Positions 9,121 through 17,822 of a DNA stretch of 64,000 bases are shown here, piece by piece (position 1 is the stretch's first letter; each line of letters opens with the position of its first letter). The stretch spans positions 620,001-684,000 of the forward strand of contig JADJFV010000001.1 of assembly GCA_016708435.1 (NCBI GenBank). Direction: 5' to 3'. The notes beneath the pieces are model-generated. The model was not told the origin of the DNA. It searched no databases and worked only from the letters and a program-made list of their open reading frames with translations. Both the position numbers and the translations under genes were made by a program. This DNA comes from Leptospiraceae bacterium (GTDB taxonomy: Bacteria > Spirochaetota > Leptospiria > Leptospirales > Leptospiraceae).

Positions 9121-11133
9121 ATGAATAAAATTTTAAGGAAAATAACTCTGTTGAGTATAATAACCATTATACTCTTGGTAACAGCGAACTGCGAAATAAT
9201 ATCTCCTGAAAAGAAGGAAGACAACAGTGCTCTACTTGCACTAGCCCTTCTATCATCTAGCCAAAGCAGCTCTAGAGCACCTGGCGTTTACATTTCAGGA
9301 AAATTAGTTGGATCAGATTCTACAACTGCAATTGCAAATGCAACCATTACAATCAAGGGTAGAGGAGAAGCTGCTGCTATCGTTAGAACTGGAGTAACAG
9401 CAACTACTCCTGCGGGATTTTATCAAAATGTTCTTTCAACGGGAACAAGCCCTGTTACCCTCTACGGTAATACAACTGGAACACCTACAAACGCTACAAG
9501 AGATACAGAATGTGGCACAACCGTTGTATCTATGTATTCTACTAGCACAACAAACAGAGTAATCTGTGACTCTTCTGCGTTAGATGCAACTGCAAAGACT
9601 TCAGGCATTTCTGATGCACTTATTGCTGTAGATACAGAAGTAGGAACTATCACATCTGGTGCTGACGGAACTTTTTCTCAAATAAAATTGTCAACTATAG
9701 CAACAGGTAATACTTACACTCTTAGCGTTAGTGGAAAGACAAAAACAAGACGACTTAGAATTGCTAAATCAGGGACATCTACATTGCTTGATGGAACAAG
9801 TGATTTAATCCTTGGAAGCTCTACAACTGATGCAAAAAAAGGAACTTCAGCAGCAACGGCGGAAGGTGCAAGTGCAAGCTCTACTTCTAATCCCTATGAC
9901 TTTTCGATCACTGATTTACAGGTAGAAGTAGTTTATTCAAAACCGTATGACATTCTAACTGGAACTCTCGGCAATACTACATTATCCGCTGCTAAAGATT
10001 ACGTATTGAGTGGAACAGTAATTGTGCCTTCAGGGGTTACTCTTACTATACCTGCCGGAACTAGAATTTATGGAGCAACATCTCCTGCCGGTGCTTTGTT
10101 GATCAAGCAAGGTGGAAAAATTGACGCACAGGGCACTGCATCGAGTCCAATTGTTTTCACATCAGAAAAAGCTGTTGGTTCAAGATCCGGTGGGGATTGG
10201 CAAGGTATTATCATCCAAGGAAATGGAATACAAACATTCGGTGGTAGAGGTGTAACTGCTGTAGGTGAGGGTGACGTAGGAACGTTCGGCGGAAGCAATG
10301 ATGCGGATAATTCTGGAACAATGAAATATGTTCGTATAGAATTTGCTGGTGCTCCGTTTTCTCCTGGTAACGAAAGAAATTGCCTTTCTCTAATGGGTGT
10401 TGGTTCTGCAACAACATTGGAATACATTCAATGCCATAGAGGATACGATGATGGTTTTGAACTTTGGGGTGGTGCGGTTAATATGAAGTATCTAGTAGCT
10501 AGTGGAAATCGTGATGACCAATTTGACTATGCAGATGGTTGGATTGGAAGACTCCAATTTGCAATCGGACATCTTTACGCTACTCCTGTAGCGGCTAATG
10601 ATGATACTTCCCGTTGTATCGAAGGGGATGGTAACAGTGCTCAAACCTGTACTGGTTCAAAGAAAACTAGCGCCACTGGAACTTGTGCAGATCCTTCTTT
10701 TGCGAACGTAACCTGTGTTAGCTTCGGATCTGGTCAAAACATTGGTGATGCAATTTTCGTAAGGAGAGCAAATGGAGAAAAAGCTGGGGAGTTTTCTCAC
10801 TTCCATATTCTAAATTTTGGTTCTCAAAACTCTTCCGATTGTGCTTCCTCTGGACAAACAGCAACAGCATCAACGGTCAATCATACTTACACGGTTAGCA
10901 CAGCGGCTAATAACGGTTGCACTAGTGGTGGAACGATTGATCAAGCAGGCGTTGCATTAACTAGCACTTCTGAAACTGCTCCTAATTATGCACCTGCTGC
11001 TGCAAATACAGCGGTTGGCTCAGCGAATGTAAATGCACTTAATACAAACTTTGATAGTGCTACTTACTATGGAGCAATTTTAAATGGTGGGACAGATTGG
11101 ACTACGGGCTGGACATCTTATCCGACTAACTAA
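9121..11133 (+). CDS. Surface lipoprotein with beta-helix-like domain, TonB-receptor partner
   Basis: The 670-residue protein has a signal peptide with lipobox VTANC (Cys24). Residues about 55-230 contain a carboxypeptidase-regulatory-like segment (VYISGKLVGSDSTTAIANAT) interrupted by low-complexity Thr/Ser/Ala sequence. From about 290 the pattern YVLSGTVIVPSGVTLTIPAG, GGKIDAQGT, PIVFTSE and GDWQGIIIQG looks like a right-handed parallel beta-helix. It is co-oriented and 40 bases after the TonB receptor, so it probably captures the receptor's ligand at the surface. Proteins of this type are sometimes misannotated as multidrug transporters; it has no membrane segments. The substrate is unknown. 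Confidence 0.75.
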   Translation: MNKILRKITLLSIITIILLVTANCEIISPEKKEDNSALLALALLSSSQSSSRAPGVYISGKLVGSDSTTAIANATITIKGRGEAAAIVRTGVTATTPAGFYQNVLSTGTSPVTLYGNTTGTPTNATRDTECGTTVVSMYSTSTTNRVICDSSALDATAKTSGISDALIAVDTEVGTITSGADGTFSQIKLSTIATGNTYTLSVSGKTKTRRLRIAKSGTSTLLDGTSDLILGSSTTDAKKGTSAATAEGASASSTSNPYDFSITDLQVEVVYSKPYDILTGTLGNTTLSAAKDYVLSGTVIVPSGVTLTIPAGTRIYGATSPAGALLIKQGGKIDAQGTASSPIVFTSEKAVGSRSGGDWQGIIIQGNGIQTFGGRGVTAVGEGDVGTFGGSNDADNSGTMKYVRIEFAGAPFSPGNERNCLSLMGVGSATTLEYIQCHRGYDDGFELWGGAVNMKYLVASGNRDDQFDYADGWIGRLQFAIGHLYATPVAANDDTSRCIEGDGNSAQTCTGSKKTSATGTCADPSFANVTCVSFGSGQNIGDAIFVRRANGEKAGEFSHFHILNFGSQNSSDCASSGQTATASTVNHTYTVSTAANNGCTSGGTIDQAGVALTSTSETAPNYAPAAANTAVGSANVNALNTNFDSATYYGAILNGGTDWTTGWTSYPTN

Positions 11134-11167
11134 GAAAAGATAATAGATATTATCCACAAATTTACTT

Positions 11168-11197
11168 GGCGGAGGAGACTCCGCCGTTTTTATTTTT
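11168..11197 (+). terminator. Rho-independent terminator after the receptor-lipoprotein pair
   Basis: Stem GGCGGAG (11168-11174), loop GAGA and CTCCGCC (11179-11185) are followed by G and a T-rich tail. It lies 34 bases after the stop of the lipoprotein gene and closes the two-gene transcript. Confidence 0.9.
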
Positions 11198-11218
11198 GAA
11201 GTTACAATTAGGATTCTT

Positions 11219-11701
11219 ATGATTAAATATATTGTAGTATTCTTTCTTTTATTCTGCACTCCCAAAGCTCCGCCACTATCGAACACATTGAACACAAAAG
11301 AAGAAGTCATCCAAAAAGCTTTTGAGTTTATTTCTAAAGGGGATGAGGCTTCGCTCGATAAACTACTTCTGACGAGAGAAGAACACAATACCAATTTTTG
11401 GAATCATGTTGGAGAGAGATTTACAAGAGATCCTGGGATGACTGCAGATTTGGCATTCGAGCACATGAATATCGAAACCCATTACGGCAAGCAACAATTA
11501 ATTCATGATTTTAAAGGTAAATACCTCTCAGTTAAAAGCATATCTTGTAGTCGCATTGAAAAATATGGACCATTTAAATTACATTTAGGATGTAAGATAA
11601 TAGCCATTAACCCGACAGGAAACGGGATTGAAATTACGGGAATTCGAACAGTCATTGAACTGGATGGGAAGTTTAAACTTTATCATTTGAGGAGAGAATG
11701 A
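11219..11701 (+). CDS. Small lipoprotein of unknown function
   Basis: This 160-residue protein has a short signal and a lipobox-like FLLFC (Cys13). The mature part resembles a small mixed alpha/beta domain, beginning TKEEVIQKAFEFISKGDEAS and ending in strands (GIRTVIELDGKFKLYHLRR). That layout recalls NTF2-like or DUF4878-type folds, but this is a guess. It follows a terminator and is therefore transcribed on its own, convergent with the ArsI-like gene. No function is assigned. Confidence 0.65.
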   Translation: MIKYIVVFFLLFCTPKAPPLSNTLNTKEEVIQKAFEFISKGDEASLDKLLLTREEHNTNFWNHVGERFTRDPGMTADLAFEHMNIETHYGKQQLIHDFKGKYLSVKSISCSRIEKYGPFKLHLGCKIIAINPTGNGIEITGIRTVIELDGKFKLYHLRRE

Positions 11702-11725
11702 TAAAGTTTATTACTTATTTACGAA

Positions 11726-12211
11726 CTAACAGCAAGATTGTCCTGTATCTGAAGAAGTGGAACAACATGCATTAGCTTGTCCACTCATGAATTTGAATTC
11801 AGGGAGCTGGTCTTCTAAGACTACGAATACTTCCCATTCATTTCCATCTGGATCTTTCACCCAAGTTTTATCCTGAATCGCGTAACAACAGGATACGCCT
11901 ATTTCGTCTCTTGCGGATAATCCTAGTTCTTCCCAATATTGTTTTACTTTTGAAACATCTTCTGTAGAGCTTACTTGGATTCCTAGATGCGATAATCTGC
12001 CTTGTGGAATCTTTTGACCCGCTTCATTTAAAGTAAGATTTAATGATGGAAATTCTAAGTCAAACTTAGCGTATCCATTTCTGACTTTCATTGGCTCTAT
12101 ACCAAACATTTTTTTGTAAAATTCAATGCTCTCTTCTACATTTTTTACAACCAAAGCTATATGCGGTTTTAATATACCTACTTTTGGAAATGTTTTTTCT
12201 AATACCTTCAT
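11726..12211 (-). CDS. ArsI/CadI-family VOC metal(loid) resistance enzyme
   Basis: A 161-residue vicinal-oxygen-chelate protein with two beta-alpha-beta modules: HIALVVKNVEESIEFYKKMF and LSHLGIQVSS. The vicinal cysteine pair in GVSCCYAIQDKTWVKDPDGN and the metal-ligand Glu in EWEVFVV match ArsI, an Fe-dependent dioxygenase that splits C-As bonds in trivalent organoarsenicals, and the related cadmium-induced CadI. The C-terminus has two further cysteine pairs (ANACCS, QSCC), common in this family. No arsR, arsM or acr3 lies beside it, but its promoter carries an ArsR-style operator. A good ribosome site (AGGAG) precedes the ATG. Whether arsenic or cadmium is the true ligand is not decidable here. 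Confidence 0.85.
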   Translation of the reverse strand: MKVLEKTFPKVGILKPHIALVVKNVEESIEFYKKMFGIEPMKVRNGYAKFDLEFPSLNLTLNEAGQKIPQGRLSHLGIQVSSTEDVSKVKQYWEELGLSARDEIGVSCCYAIQDKTWVKDPDGNEWEVFVVLEDQLPEFKFMSGQANACCSTSSDTGQSCC

Positions 12212-12307
12212 TTTATATTCTCCTATATTTTTTTTGCTACATTTGCTTATTTCATTTTGCGTTGAGAATCCTATTTGCAGTTTCTTTGATTCTTTCTTCT
12301 TAATTTT

Positions 12308-12340
12308 TATATCGTATATTTACGATATACATTTTGTCAA
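12308..12340 (-). promoter_or_regulatory. Promoter with overlapping operator for the ArsI/CadI-like gene
   Basis: On the minus strand a consensus -35 TTGACA (12335-12340) is followed after 18 bases by TACGAT (12311-12316). Spacer and -10 are covered by a perfect inverted repeat with 9-base arms, TATATCGTA and TACGATATA (12308-12316, 12321-12329), separated by 4 bases. This geometry is typical for a metal-sensing ArsR/SmtB repressor that blocks RNA polymerase. The leader to the ATG at 12211 is about 100 bases. The responsible regulator is not next to it. Confidence 0.75.
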
Positions 12341-12396
12341 GAAAAAAATACAATAATATACACGAGCTAAATTGGTTTTTGATAAAGAAATTTTTT

Positions 12397-12428
12397 TAGA
12401 CAGGATTAACAAGATTTACAGGATGAAT
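12397..12428. repeat. Intergenic GGATTAAC-type repeat
   Basis: The stretch contains AGGATTAACAAGATTTACAG followed by GATGA. It is the widespread kind of intergenic repeat built from GATTAACA/GATTTACA units. It lies in the 452-base gap upstream of the ArsI-like gene, beside a MITE-like element. Only one copy is seen in this window. Confidence 0.45.
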
Positions 12429-12459
12429 AATTCCGAAAATGAGTTTAGCTTTTGTATAA

Positions 12460-12601
12460 GGGACTGTGTAAAAGCATAGAGTTGTACCCCAAAAAAGGCA
12501 TAAAACTAAATTTTCCAAAATATGGATAATTTAGTTTTAGAGTCATCAGATAAAGAAAAGAAGCAACCTAATGTGAGAAAATCTTCTTTTTACACAGCCT
12601 C
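12460..12601. mobile_element. MITE-like element with terminal inverted repeats
   Basis: GGGACTGTGTAAAAG (12460-12474) and CTTTTTACACAGCCTC (12586-12601) are near-perfect inverted ends of a 142-base non-coding element. Ends of the form G(A/G)CTGTGTAAAA are common in mutator-type (IS256 family) insertion sequences, so it could be a non-autonomous derivative. No transposase is inside. Just after it (12602-12660) is a 20-codon open stretch ending TAA (ending IPNDAVFWFAKVI), perhaps debris of a lost gene. Target duplications were not identified. Confidence 0.5.
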
Positions 12602-12663
12602 TGACCAGAGCTGAAGGTGGGATACCTAATGATGCAGTTTTTTGGTTCGCTAAGGTTATATAA

Positions 12664-13632
12664 TTAATTTCTTTTAATTCCTAGGCGATTTCTTACTCTA
12701 TCGATTACCGGTGCTGCTGCTGCATGAGCTTTCTCGGAACCTTTCTTAAGAAGTTCTTCTACATAATCGCGATTAGCCGCAAGCTCTTCCCTTTTCTTTC
12801 TGAAAGGTGCAAAGTAATCCATTATGGTTGAAAATAACTCTTTCTTTACATCACCGTAGCGAAGTCCCGGAGTTTCAAATCTTGTGCGGAGCGTTTTTAA
12901 ATCTGTTTCATTTAAAAATAACTTGTAAATAGAAAAGATTACACTTTTATCAGGATCTTTGGCTTCCTCAATTCCTGCTGAATCTGAAACGATAGACATT
13001 ACTGATTTTCGAATAGATGACTCTTTGTCAAAAAAATTAATAGTGTTTCCATATGACTTTGACATTTTAGCCCCATCTGTCCCCGGTATAATGGCAGTAT
13101 CCTCATCTATCTCTGGCTCAGGAATTAAAAATGTTGTTCCAAAATCATGATTGAATTTGTTCGCAATGTCACGTGTGAATTCTAAATGTTGTTTTTGATC
13201 TTTTCCTACTGGAACTTTTTGACTGTCGAACAATAGAATATCTGCTGCCATTAAAACTGGATAGAAAAACAAACCACCTGTTGGATTAATTCCCTTTGCA
13301 GTTTTGTCTTTGTAAGAATGAGCAAGATGTAATTGGTTTACATTGATACACATACTTAAATACCATGTAAGCTCTGTTACTAACGGAACATCAGACTGAA
13401 TCCAGAAAGTTGATTTGTCAGGATCAATTCCAAGTGCATAAAAGTCACATACCGCATCGAATGTATTGTCCAGTAATGCTTCTTTAGATTTGAAAGTTGT
13501 AAGAGAATGTAAGTTTGCGACAAAGCAAAATAAATCGTGGTCTTCCTGGTAGCGAATCATCTTTTCCATAACACCAAAATAATTTCCTAAATGAAGTTTC
13601 CCTGAAGGTTGAACGCCTGTTAAAATTCTCAT
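12664..13632 (-). CDS. trpS: Tryptophanyl-tRNA synthetase
   Basis: A 322-residue class I aminoacyl-tRNA synthetase of normal TrpRS length. It has the HIGH-like motif GKLHLGNYFG (residues about 11-20), the tryptophan-site region and the KMSKS loop GAKMSKSYGN near residue 190. It charges tRNA-Trp with tryptophan using ATP. It is the last gene of a co-directional set (LolA-like, a 611-residue unknown, trpS), starting 6 bases after the unknown gene's stop, so it is probably co-transcribed. The start fits the family N-terminus MRILTGVQPSG. Confidence 0.96.
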   Translation of the reverse strand: MRILTGVQPSGKLHLGNYFGVMEKMIRYQEDHDLFCFVANLHSLTTFKSKEALLDNTFDAVCDFYALGIDPDKSTFWIQSDVPLVTELTWYLSMCINVNQLHLAHSYKDKTAKGINPTGGLFFYPVLMAADILLFDSQKVPVGKDQKQHLEFTRDIANKFNHDFGTTFLIPEPEIDEDTAIIPGTDGAKMSKSYGNTINFFDKESSIRKSVMSIVSDSAGIEEAKDPDKSVIFSIYKLFLNETDLKTLRTRFETPGLRYGDVKKELFSTIMDYFAPFRKKREELAANRDYVEELLKKGSEKAHAAAAPVIDRVRNRLGIKRN

Positions 13633-13638
13633 ATACGG

Positions 13639-15474
13639 TTAATCTCGTTTATCCGCACTATAAGGTTTAGAAGTTAATCGTTCGTAGTCAGAATAAAGCT
13701 TTTGTAATTCAGCTTCGTTCTTTGCGCTTTGACCAAGTTTAGCAAGGAGGGAAGCATCTTTAAAAATAACTGCGTAGTTGTAAAGAAGTCGTGTCATTTC
13801 AAAGAGAACTTGAAATACCGTTTTTCCAGAAAGTCTTCCCTGTGCAACTACACGTCCTTCTGCAAAAGGAATAAAGCGTTGCATGATCTTTATTTCTTCA
13901 ATCACCTTTTCTTTTGTAGCAACGGTCTTTTCGTTGATTTGTCCGCTTTCTTCGTAGCTTTGTGCGAGCATATGATTTTCAATTACGGTAGTCATCTTTG
14001 TTGCAAATTTATGAAAGAAATCCGATGCTTCAGTTAATACTTTTAATAATTGTGTTTCAATTTGATCTTGTGTTCCTTTTGCAATGTTTTCAGCATAATT
14101 CTGAAAACCGTATTGAAAGCTTGGAAACTTACGATTAAAACTATCAAGTGTGCGGAGTATATTGTTTATCCGATCTACTTCAGGAAAGAATAAACCAATC
14201 TGCATAATCAATACATCTTTGACTTGATTCAAATCTAATTTTATATAGCCTTCTACTAAAGGAATATAATTGCTTTGTAGATCACGGCACACTAATTGGA
14301 GCAACTTATGTGGGGTATTCTTAAAATTGGATTTTAATAAATCAGTCTGCATATTCTCAGCATAATAGTGAGCTACGTAGTCATCAATGATAGCATTTAG
14401 GAATTCAAAGGATAATTTTCCACCCTCAGCAAAAGAGAAATAATTTTTTCTCAAAAAATCTAATTCGTCTTTGATGTTTAATTTAGATTGTATATCATTG
14501 GAAAGCTTTGCAGTTGCCAATTCTATTTGCTTTGCTACTTCTGACGTTGCATTGAATTTTCGTTCATCTACTACGGAAACGTTTAAAGTCTTTTCAATTT
14601 CTTGCCAGGAAACAAATTTCTTAGTCATAACGATATGAAATGCAACAATAGCATCTGTCAAAGAAGGCTTTCTTGATTCAAGCGACAAACCGTAATTTAA
14701 CCCTGTGAGAATTGGTTCAATTTTAGAAGAAAGTTTTGCTTCTGTTCGTATTAATGCTGGAACTTTTTCTAGAATAATATCTTTCGTATCGGGTCGTCCT
14801 AAAATGCGCGCATAATACATTTGCATTTTCGTGGATCTACCAAGAAATACTTCAGCAGAAATTTCATCTCTAAAAAGACTATCCAAAGATATAAAGGCAT
14901 TAAAGAACCGATTGTAATTTAAAATAACATTATAAACGAGAGGAGTCCATATTCTCCAGCCTACTTGCTCGGAATATTTTAGAGCTTGGATCGTGCTTAT
15001 GATTTCATCTTCTTTGAGAGATCGGAAAATCTTTTCGACATTCTTAGATATTGTGGGTTTACGTGCAAATAGCCCCAACTCTAATGATTTGGTTTCTTTT
15101 GCAAATTTCGCTACGCTATTTCCTCCACCAAAGAGTTTGTCCATAAACCCGCTTGCATTCGTATCTGTCATTGCAGGGATTTGGGCAGAGGTTTGTGATT
15201 TGGATATGACAGGCTTTGGAACCGGAGCGCCTGTTGCCATAGAGACTGCTTTTGAAAATTCTGTTTTACTTCCGACAGAAGCAGACGGTTCTTCTTTTAC
15301 TCTTTCTTTTTTTTCTTGGTCTTCATCAATTTTTTTAATCAAGTCAATTCGAATAAAAACATCGTTCGAACGAGTTATGGCATCATCGATTAACTGTTGG
15401 TGCTCTGGTGAACGCTTTTTGCGATATAAGGATGCGAAAACTTTATGAGCTTCTGTTCTGGATGCTGGATTCAA
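13639..15474 (-). CDS. Large conserved-looking protein of unknown function
   Basis: This 611-residue protein has no signal peptide or membrane helix. Residues 1-60 are helical and basic, 60-115 are a low-complexity Ser/Pro/Lys linker, and the remainder to the end is alpha-helical with no recognised catalytic motif. It is sandwiched between the LolA-like gene (4 bases) and trpS (6 bases), so it is tightly co-transcribed with them. I do not recognise the family; it could be one of the spirochaete-specific cytoplasmic families, but that is inference. No function is assigned. Confidence 0.75.
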   Translation of the reverse strand: MNPASRTEAHKVFASLYRKKRSPEHQQLIDDAITRSNDVFIRIDLIKKIDEDQEKKERVKEEPSASVGSKTEFSKAVSMATGAPVPKPVISKSQTSAQIPAMTDTNASGFMDKLFGGGNSVAKFAKETKSLELGLFARKPTISKNVEKIFRSLKEDEIISTIQALKYSEQVGWRIWTPLVYNVILNYNRFFNAFISLDSLFRDEISAEVFLGRSTKMQMYYARILGRPDTKDIILEKVPALIRTEAKLSSKIEPILTGLNYGLSLESRKPSLTDAIVAFHIVMTKKFVSWQEIEKTLNVSVVDERKFNATSEVAKQIELATAKLSNDIQSKLNIKDELDFLRKNYFSFAEGGKLSFEFLNAIIDDYVAHYYAENMQTDLLKSNFKNTPHKLLQLVCRDLQSNYIPLVEGYIKLDLNQVKDVLIMQIGLFFPEVDRINNILRTLDSFNRKFPSFQYGFQNYAENIAKGTQDQIETQLLKVLTEASDFFHKFATKMTTVIENHMLAQSYEESGQINEKTVATKEKVIEEIKIMQRFIPFAEGRVVAQGRLSGKTVFQVLFEMTRLLYNYAVIFKDASLLAKLGQSAKNEAELQKLYSDYERLTSKPYSADKRD

Positions 15475-15478
15475 ATTC

Positions 15479-16045
15479 TTATTCCCTCTGATTCAAAGGA
15501 TTCTCAACTATCTGTGCATTTGCAGGCGGATGAAAATTGAATATACTAGAAGAAAGCCCAATATTTGTTTGAACTCCTGAAAATGTAATATCCATGAAAT
15601 CAGATCTACCTTTTGCTCTTAACTTGAGAGACTTTATTATATTATTCGGCGTAACGCTAACAATTATTTCCTCATAATATTTATTATCAGATTTAAGTTT
15701 CAAGACTTTTCCTGTGCTTGAGACACTCTCATAGCCAGAAAGTAAACCACCAAGCCCTCCGGTTAGTCCTTTGAGGTCTTGTTTTCCGGCAATTCCTCTT
15801 GCAGGCGAGTAAATCCATAAATGTCTTCCATTTCCAGAAAGAACTCGACCATCAGAAAATTTAACATTTAAACTACCTGGTCTTTTATAGGAAATGGAAC
15901 CAGATAAACCATCTATGGAGATATTTGCTCGAAAGCTATCAAAGCTATTCATTGTTCCAACAATACTATTTAATAGTTCTTCCCCTGATTCAGCAGCGGC
16001 AGAAAGGCTCAAAAAAATAAGAAAGAACATAAAGCGAAATTTCAT
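15479..16045 (-). CDS. LolA-like periplasmic lipoprotein carrier
   Basis: A 188-residue protein with a cleavable signal peptide (about 1-18, SLSAAAES). The mature part follows the LolA pattern: an N-terminal helix (EELLNSIVGTMNSFDSFRAN), then strands with GSISYKRPGSLNVKF, a GRHLWIYSPARG segment and NIIKSLKLRAKG. LolA carries lipoproteins from the LolCDE exporter across the periplasm to the outer membrane. A lipoprotein-rich spirochaete would need it, and no LolB is expected. It heads the three-gene set with the unknown gene and trpS. LolA-like domains also occur in sigma regulators, so the exact role is likely but unproven. Confidence 0.75.
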   Translation of the reverse strand: MKFRFMFFLIFLSLSAAAESGEELLNSIVGTMNSFDSFRANISIDGLSGSISYKRPGSLNVKFSDGRVLSGNGRHLWIYSPARGIAGKQDLKGLTGGLGGLLSGYESVSSTGKVLKLKSDNKYYEEIIVSVTPNNIIKSLKLRAKGRSDFMDITFSGVQTNIGLSSSIFNFHPPANAQIVENPLNQRE

Positions 16046-16110
16046 TTTTTCAACTTACAGAGCTATGGTTAATACTACAATTAATATTTTCTTAAGACGA
16101 TAGGCTTGCA

Positions 16111-17799
16111 CTAGCTGTTTTCCTTGAAGGAGATGCGGACAATCGAAAGATCATCGGATAATTCTCCCTTATTCACCAAATTGGAGTAGATTTTATCTAA
16201 CTGACCTTCTGACATTTCTATGATTTTTAAGAAAAGCCTTTGATTTTCATTTATGATTCTAGTTCCACTTGAACCTTTATTTAGGATCAAGTCATCCTTA
16301 CCGTCTGAACCACAGAAAATCACATCTCCTGGTTGTAATTGAAACTGAATTAAACCAACGTCAACATTAAAAGGCATACCAAGCTTATGCGCGGTAATTC
16401 CATCTTCGATAAAGTTTGCTTTTCCGTCTCTGTATATTATACTCAATGGATGCTCTGCATTAAAGAATTGCAAGAGTCCTGTTTCATCCTCAATGACTCC
16501 CAGGATACAAGAAACGAACATTGTTCCGTCAAATGCTTCCATTACCTTTTGAATTTCGAAGAAAGTTTCTCTTAACCATCTATCAGACTCTTTCGTGATT
16601 ACTCTCTTGTTTGCCGCTGAGCGTGACATGATAGAGTTGACAAGAGATCCTATGACAAGTGCTCCTCCTGCTCCTTGCATGGATTTACCCATTGCATCAC
16701 CATTGAAAAACATTGTAAACTTTTTACCTAGGAAGTTTAAATTTCCCGCGATACTGATATCTCCACCTAAATGACGAGTCTTGCCTTTGAATTGAAATGT
16801 TTTCTTTTGCTCTGTGAGAAAATCAATTTTTATATAAGGACTTTTGTTTCGATTTTGCATTAAATGCTCTGCAATTAATGTAGTCAGAAAATAATCTCCC
16901 TCTTGCTGTATCCTCAATTCCTGAACTTCTGAAAGGGTTTCTTTTAATTCATTTGTTCTTTCTTCAATTCTTTCTTCTAATTGTTTGTTGTGCTTTTGGA
17001 TTGTTGTAAAATTTGTTTTTAGATTACGAGTCATTGTATTGATGCTTGTAACAAGTTCACCAATTTCATTATTTTCATTGAGGGAAATCGAGTAATTCAA
17101 ATTACCATTTGCAATTTTTCGAATACCGTAGTTTAATTCGTTAATCGGAGTTACAATCCATTGTTTTATGACTCGACCAGCGAGTATTACAATGATTAAC
17201 CCTAAAAATAAAAATAATCCGATTAGAAGAAGTGATTCCTTTTTAAGTTCAAGGATTTTTGCAATATTGGAATCAGCGCCTATTACACCTATAATCTTAC
17301 CATTTACATTAATAGGATAGAATGCAGACTTAAATGTTCCCAACTGATTAGAATAATGTCCATTTACAACGACCATCTTGCCTGATGTAAAGGATTCAAA
17401 TGCTTCGGAAGGCGGGTCTTTATATTCTTTAAAGTAATTGTCATGCGGTTGTTTTGTAGTCGGATCATCTCCTGAATCATATACAAAGTAGAATTGACTT
17501 CTTTCATTCATCAGCACGATGTAAATGGATGCCAATCCCAATTCTTTCTGAATATTTTTAATTTTTTTCCAGTTCTGAATGTATTCTTGTGATTGTGAAC
17601 TCTTCTTATTGAGATTTGGCAAACTTTCCATATCCACAATATTATAAATGGAAAATAATCCATTGTATAATTTGTCGATTACTGATTTCATCATATAATC
17701 ATTTTGTTTAAAATAGAAAGTTACTCCAATACTGAGACCAACAGCAAGCAAACTTAGGAATAGTATACTGTTGATCTTTTTCTCGATACCAATTTTCAT
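16111..17799 (-). CDS. Membrane SpoIIE-type protein phosphatase with HAMP and coiled coil
   Basis: The 562-residue protein has a transmembrane helix at about 12-31, a periplasmic sensor region, a second helix around 188-210, HAMP, a coiled coil (ERIEERTNELKETLSEVQEL) and a C-terminal SpoIIE domain. Metal-binding positions are retained in divergent form: LGGDISIAG, FNGDAMGKSMQGAGGA, FCGSDGKDDL and LSDDLSIVRI. It should dephosphorylate a STAS-type antagonist, but the degenerate central motif could alter activity. It lies about 20 bases downstream of a small lipoprotein gene on the same strand, which might feed it a signal; that link is speculative. Confidence 0.82.
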   Translation of the reverse strand: MKIGIEKKINSILFLSLLAVGLSIGVTFYFKQNDYMMKSVIDKLYNGLFSIYNIVDMESLPNLNKKSSQSQEYIQNWKKIKNIQKELGLASIYIVLMNERSQFYFVYDSGDDPTTKQPHDNYFKEYKDPPSEAFESFTSGKMVVVNGHYSNQLGTFKSAFYPINVNGKIIGVIGADSNIAKILELKKESLLLIGLFLFLGLIIVILAGRVIKQWIVTPINELNYGIRKIANGNLNYSISLNENNEIGELVTSINTMTRNLKTNFTTIQKHNKQLEERIEERTNELKETLSEVQELRIQQEGDYFLTTLIAEHLMQNRNKSPYIKIDFLTEQKKTFQFKGKTRHLGGDISIAGNLNFLGKKFTMFFNGDAMGKSMQGAGGALVIGSLVNSIMSRSAANKRVITKESDRWLRETFFEIQKVMEAFDGTMFVSCILGVIEDETGLLQFFNAEHPLSIIYRDGKANFIEDGITAHKLGMPFNVDVGLIQFQLQPGDVIFCGSDGKDDLILNKGSSGTRIINENQRLFLKIIEMSEGQLDKIYSNLVNKGELSDDLSIVRISFKENS

Positions 17800-17822
17800 T
17801 TTAGTTTAATTTTTTTTTGAAA

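Noticed and set aside
10068..10427. Antisense reading frame of 119 codons inside the surface lipoprotein gene
   Set aside because: It has no start signals and is opposite a gene with a signal peptide, lipobox and terminator.
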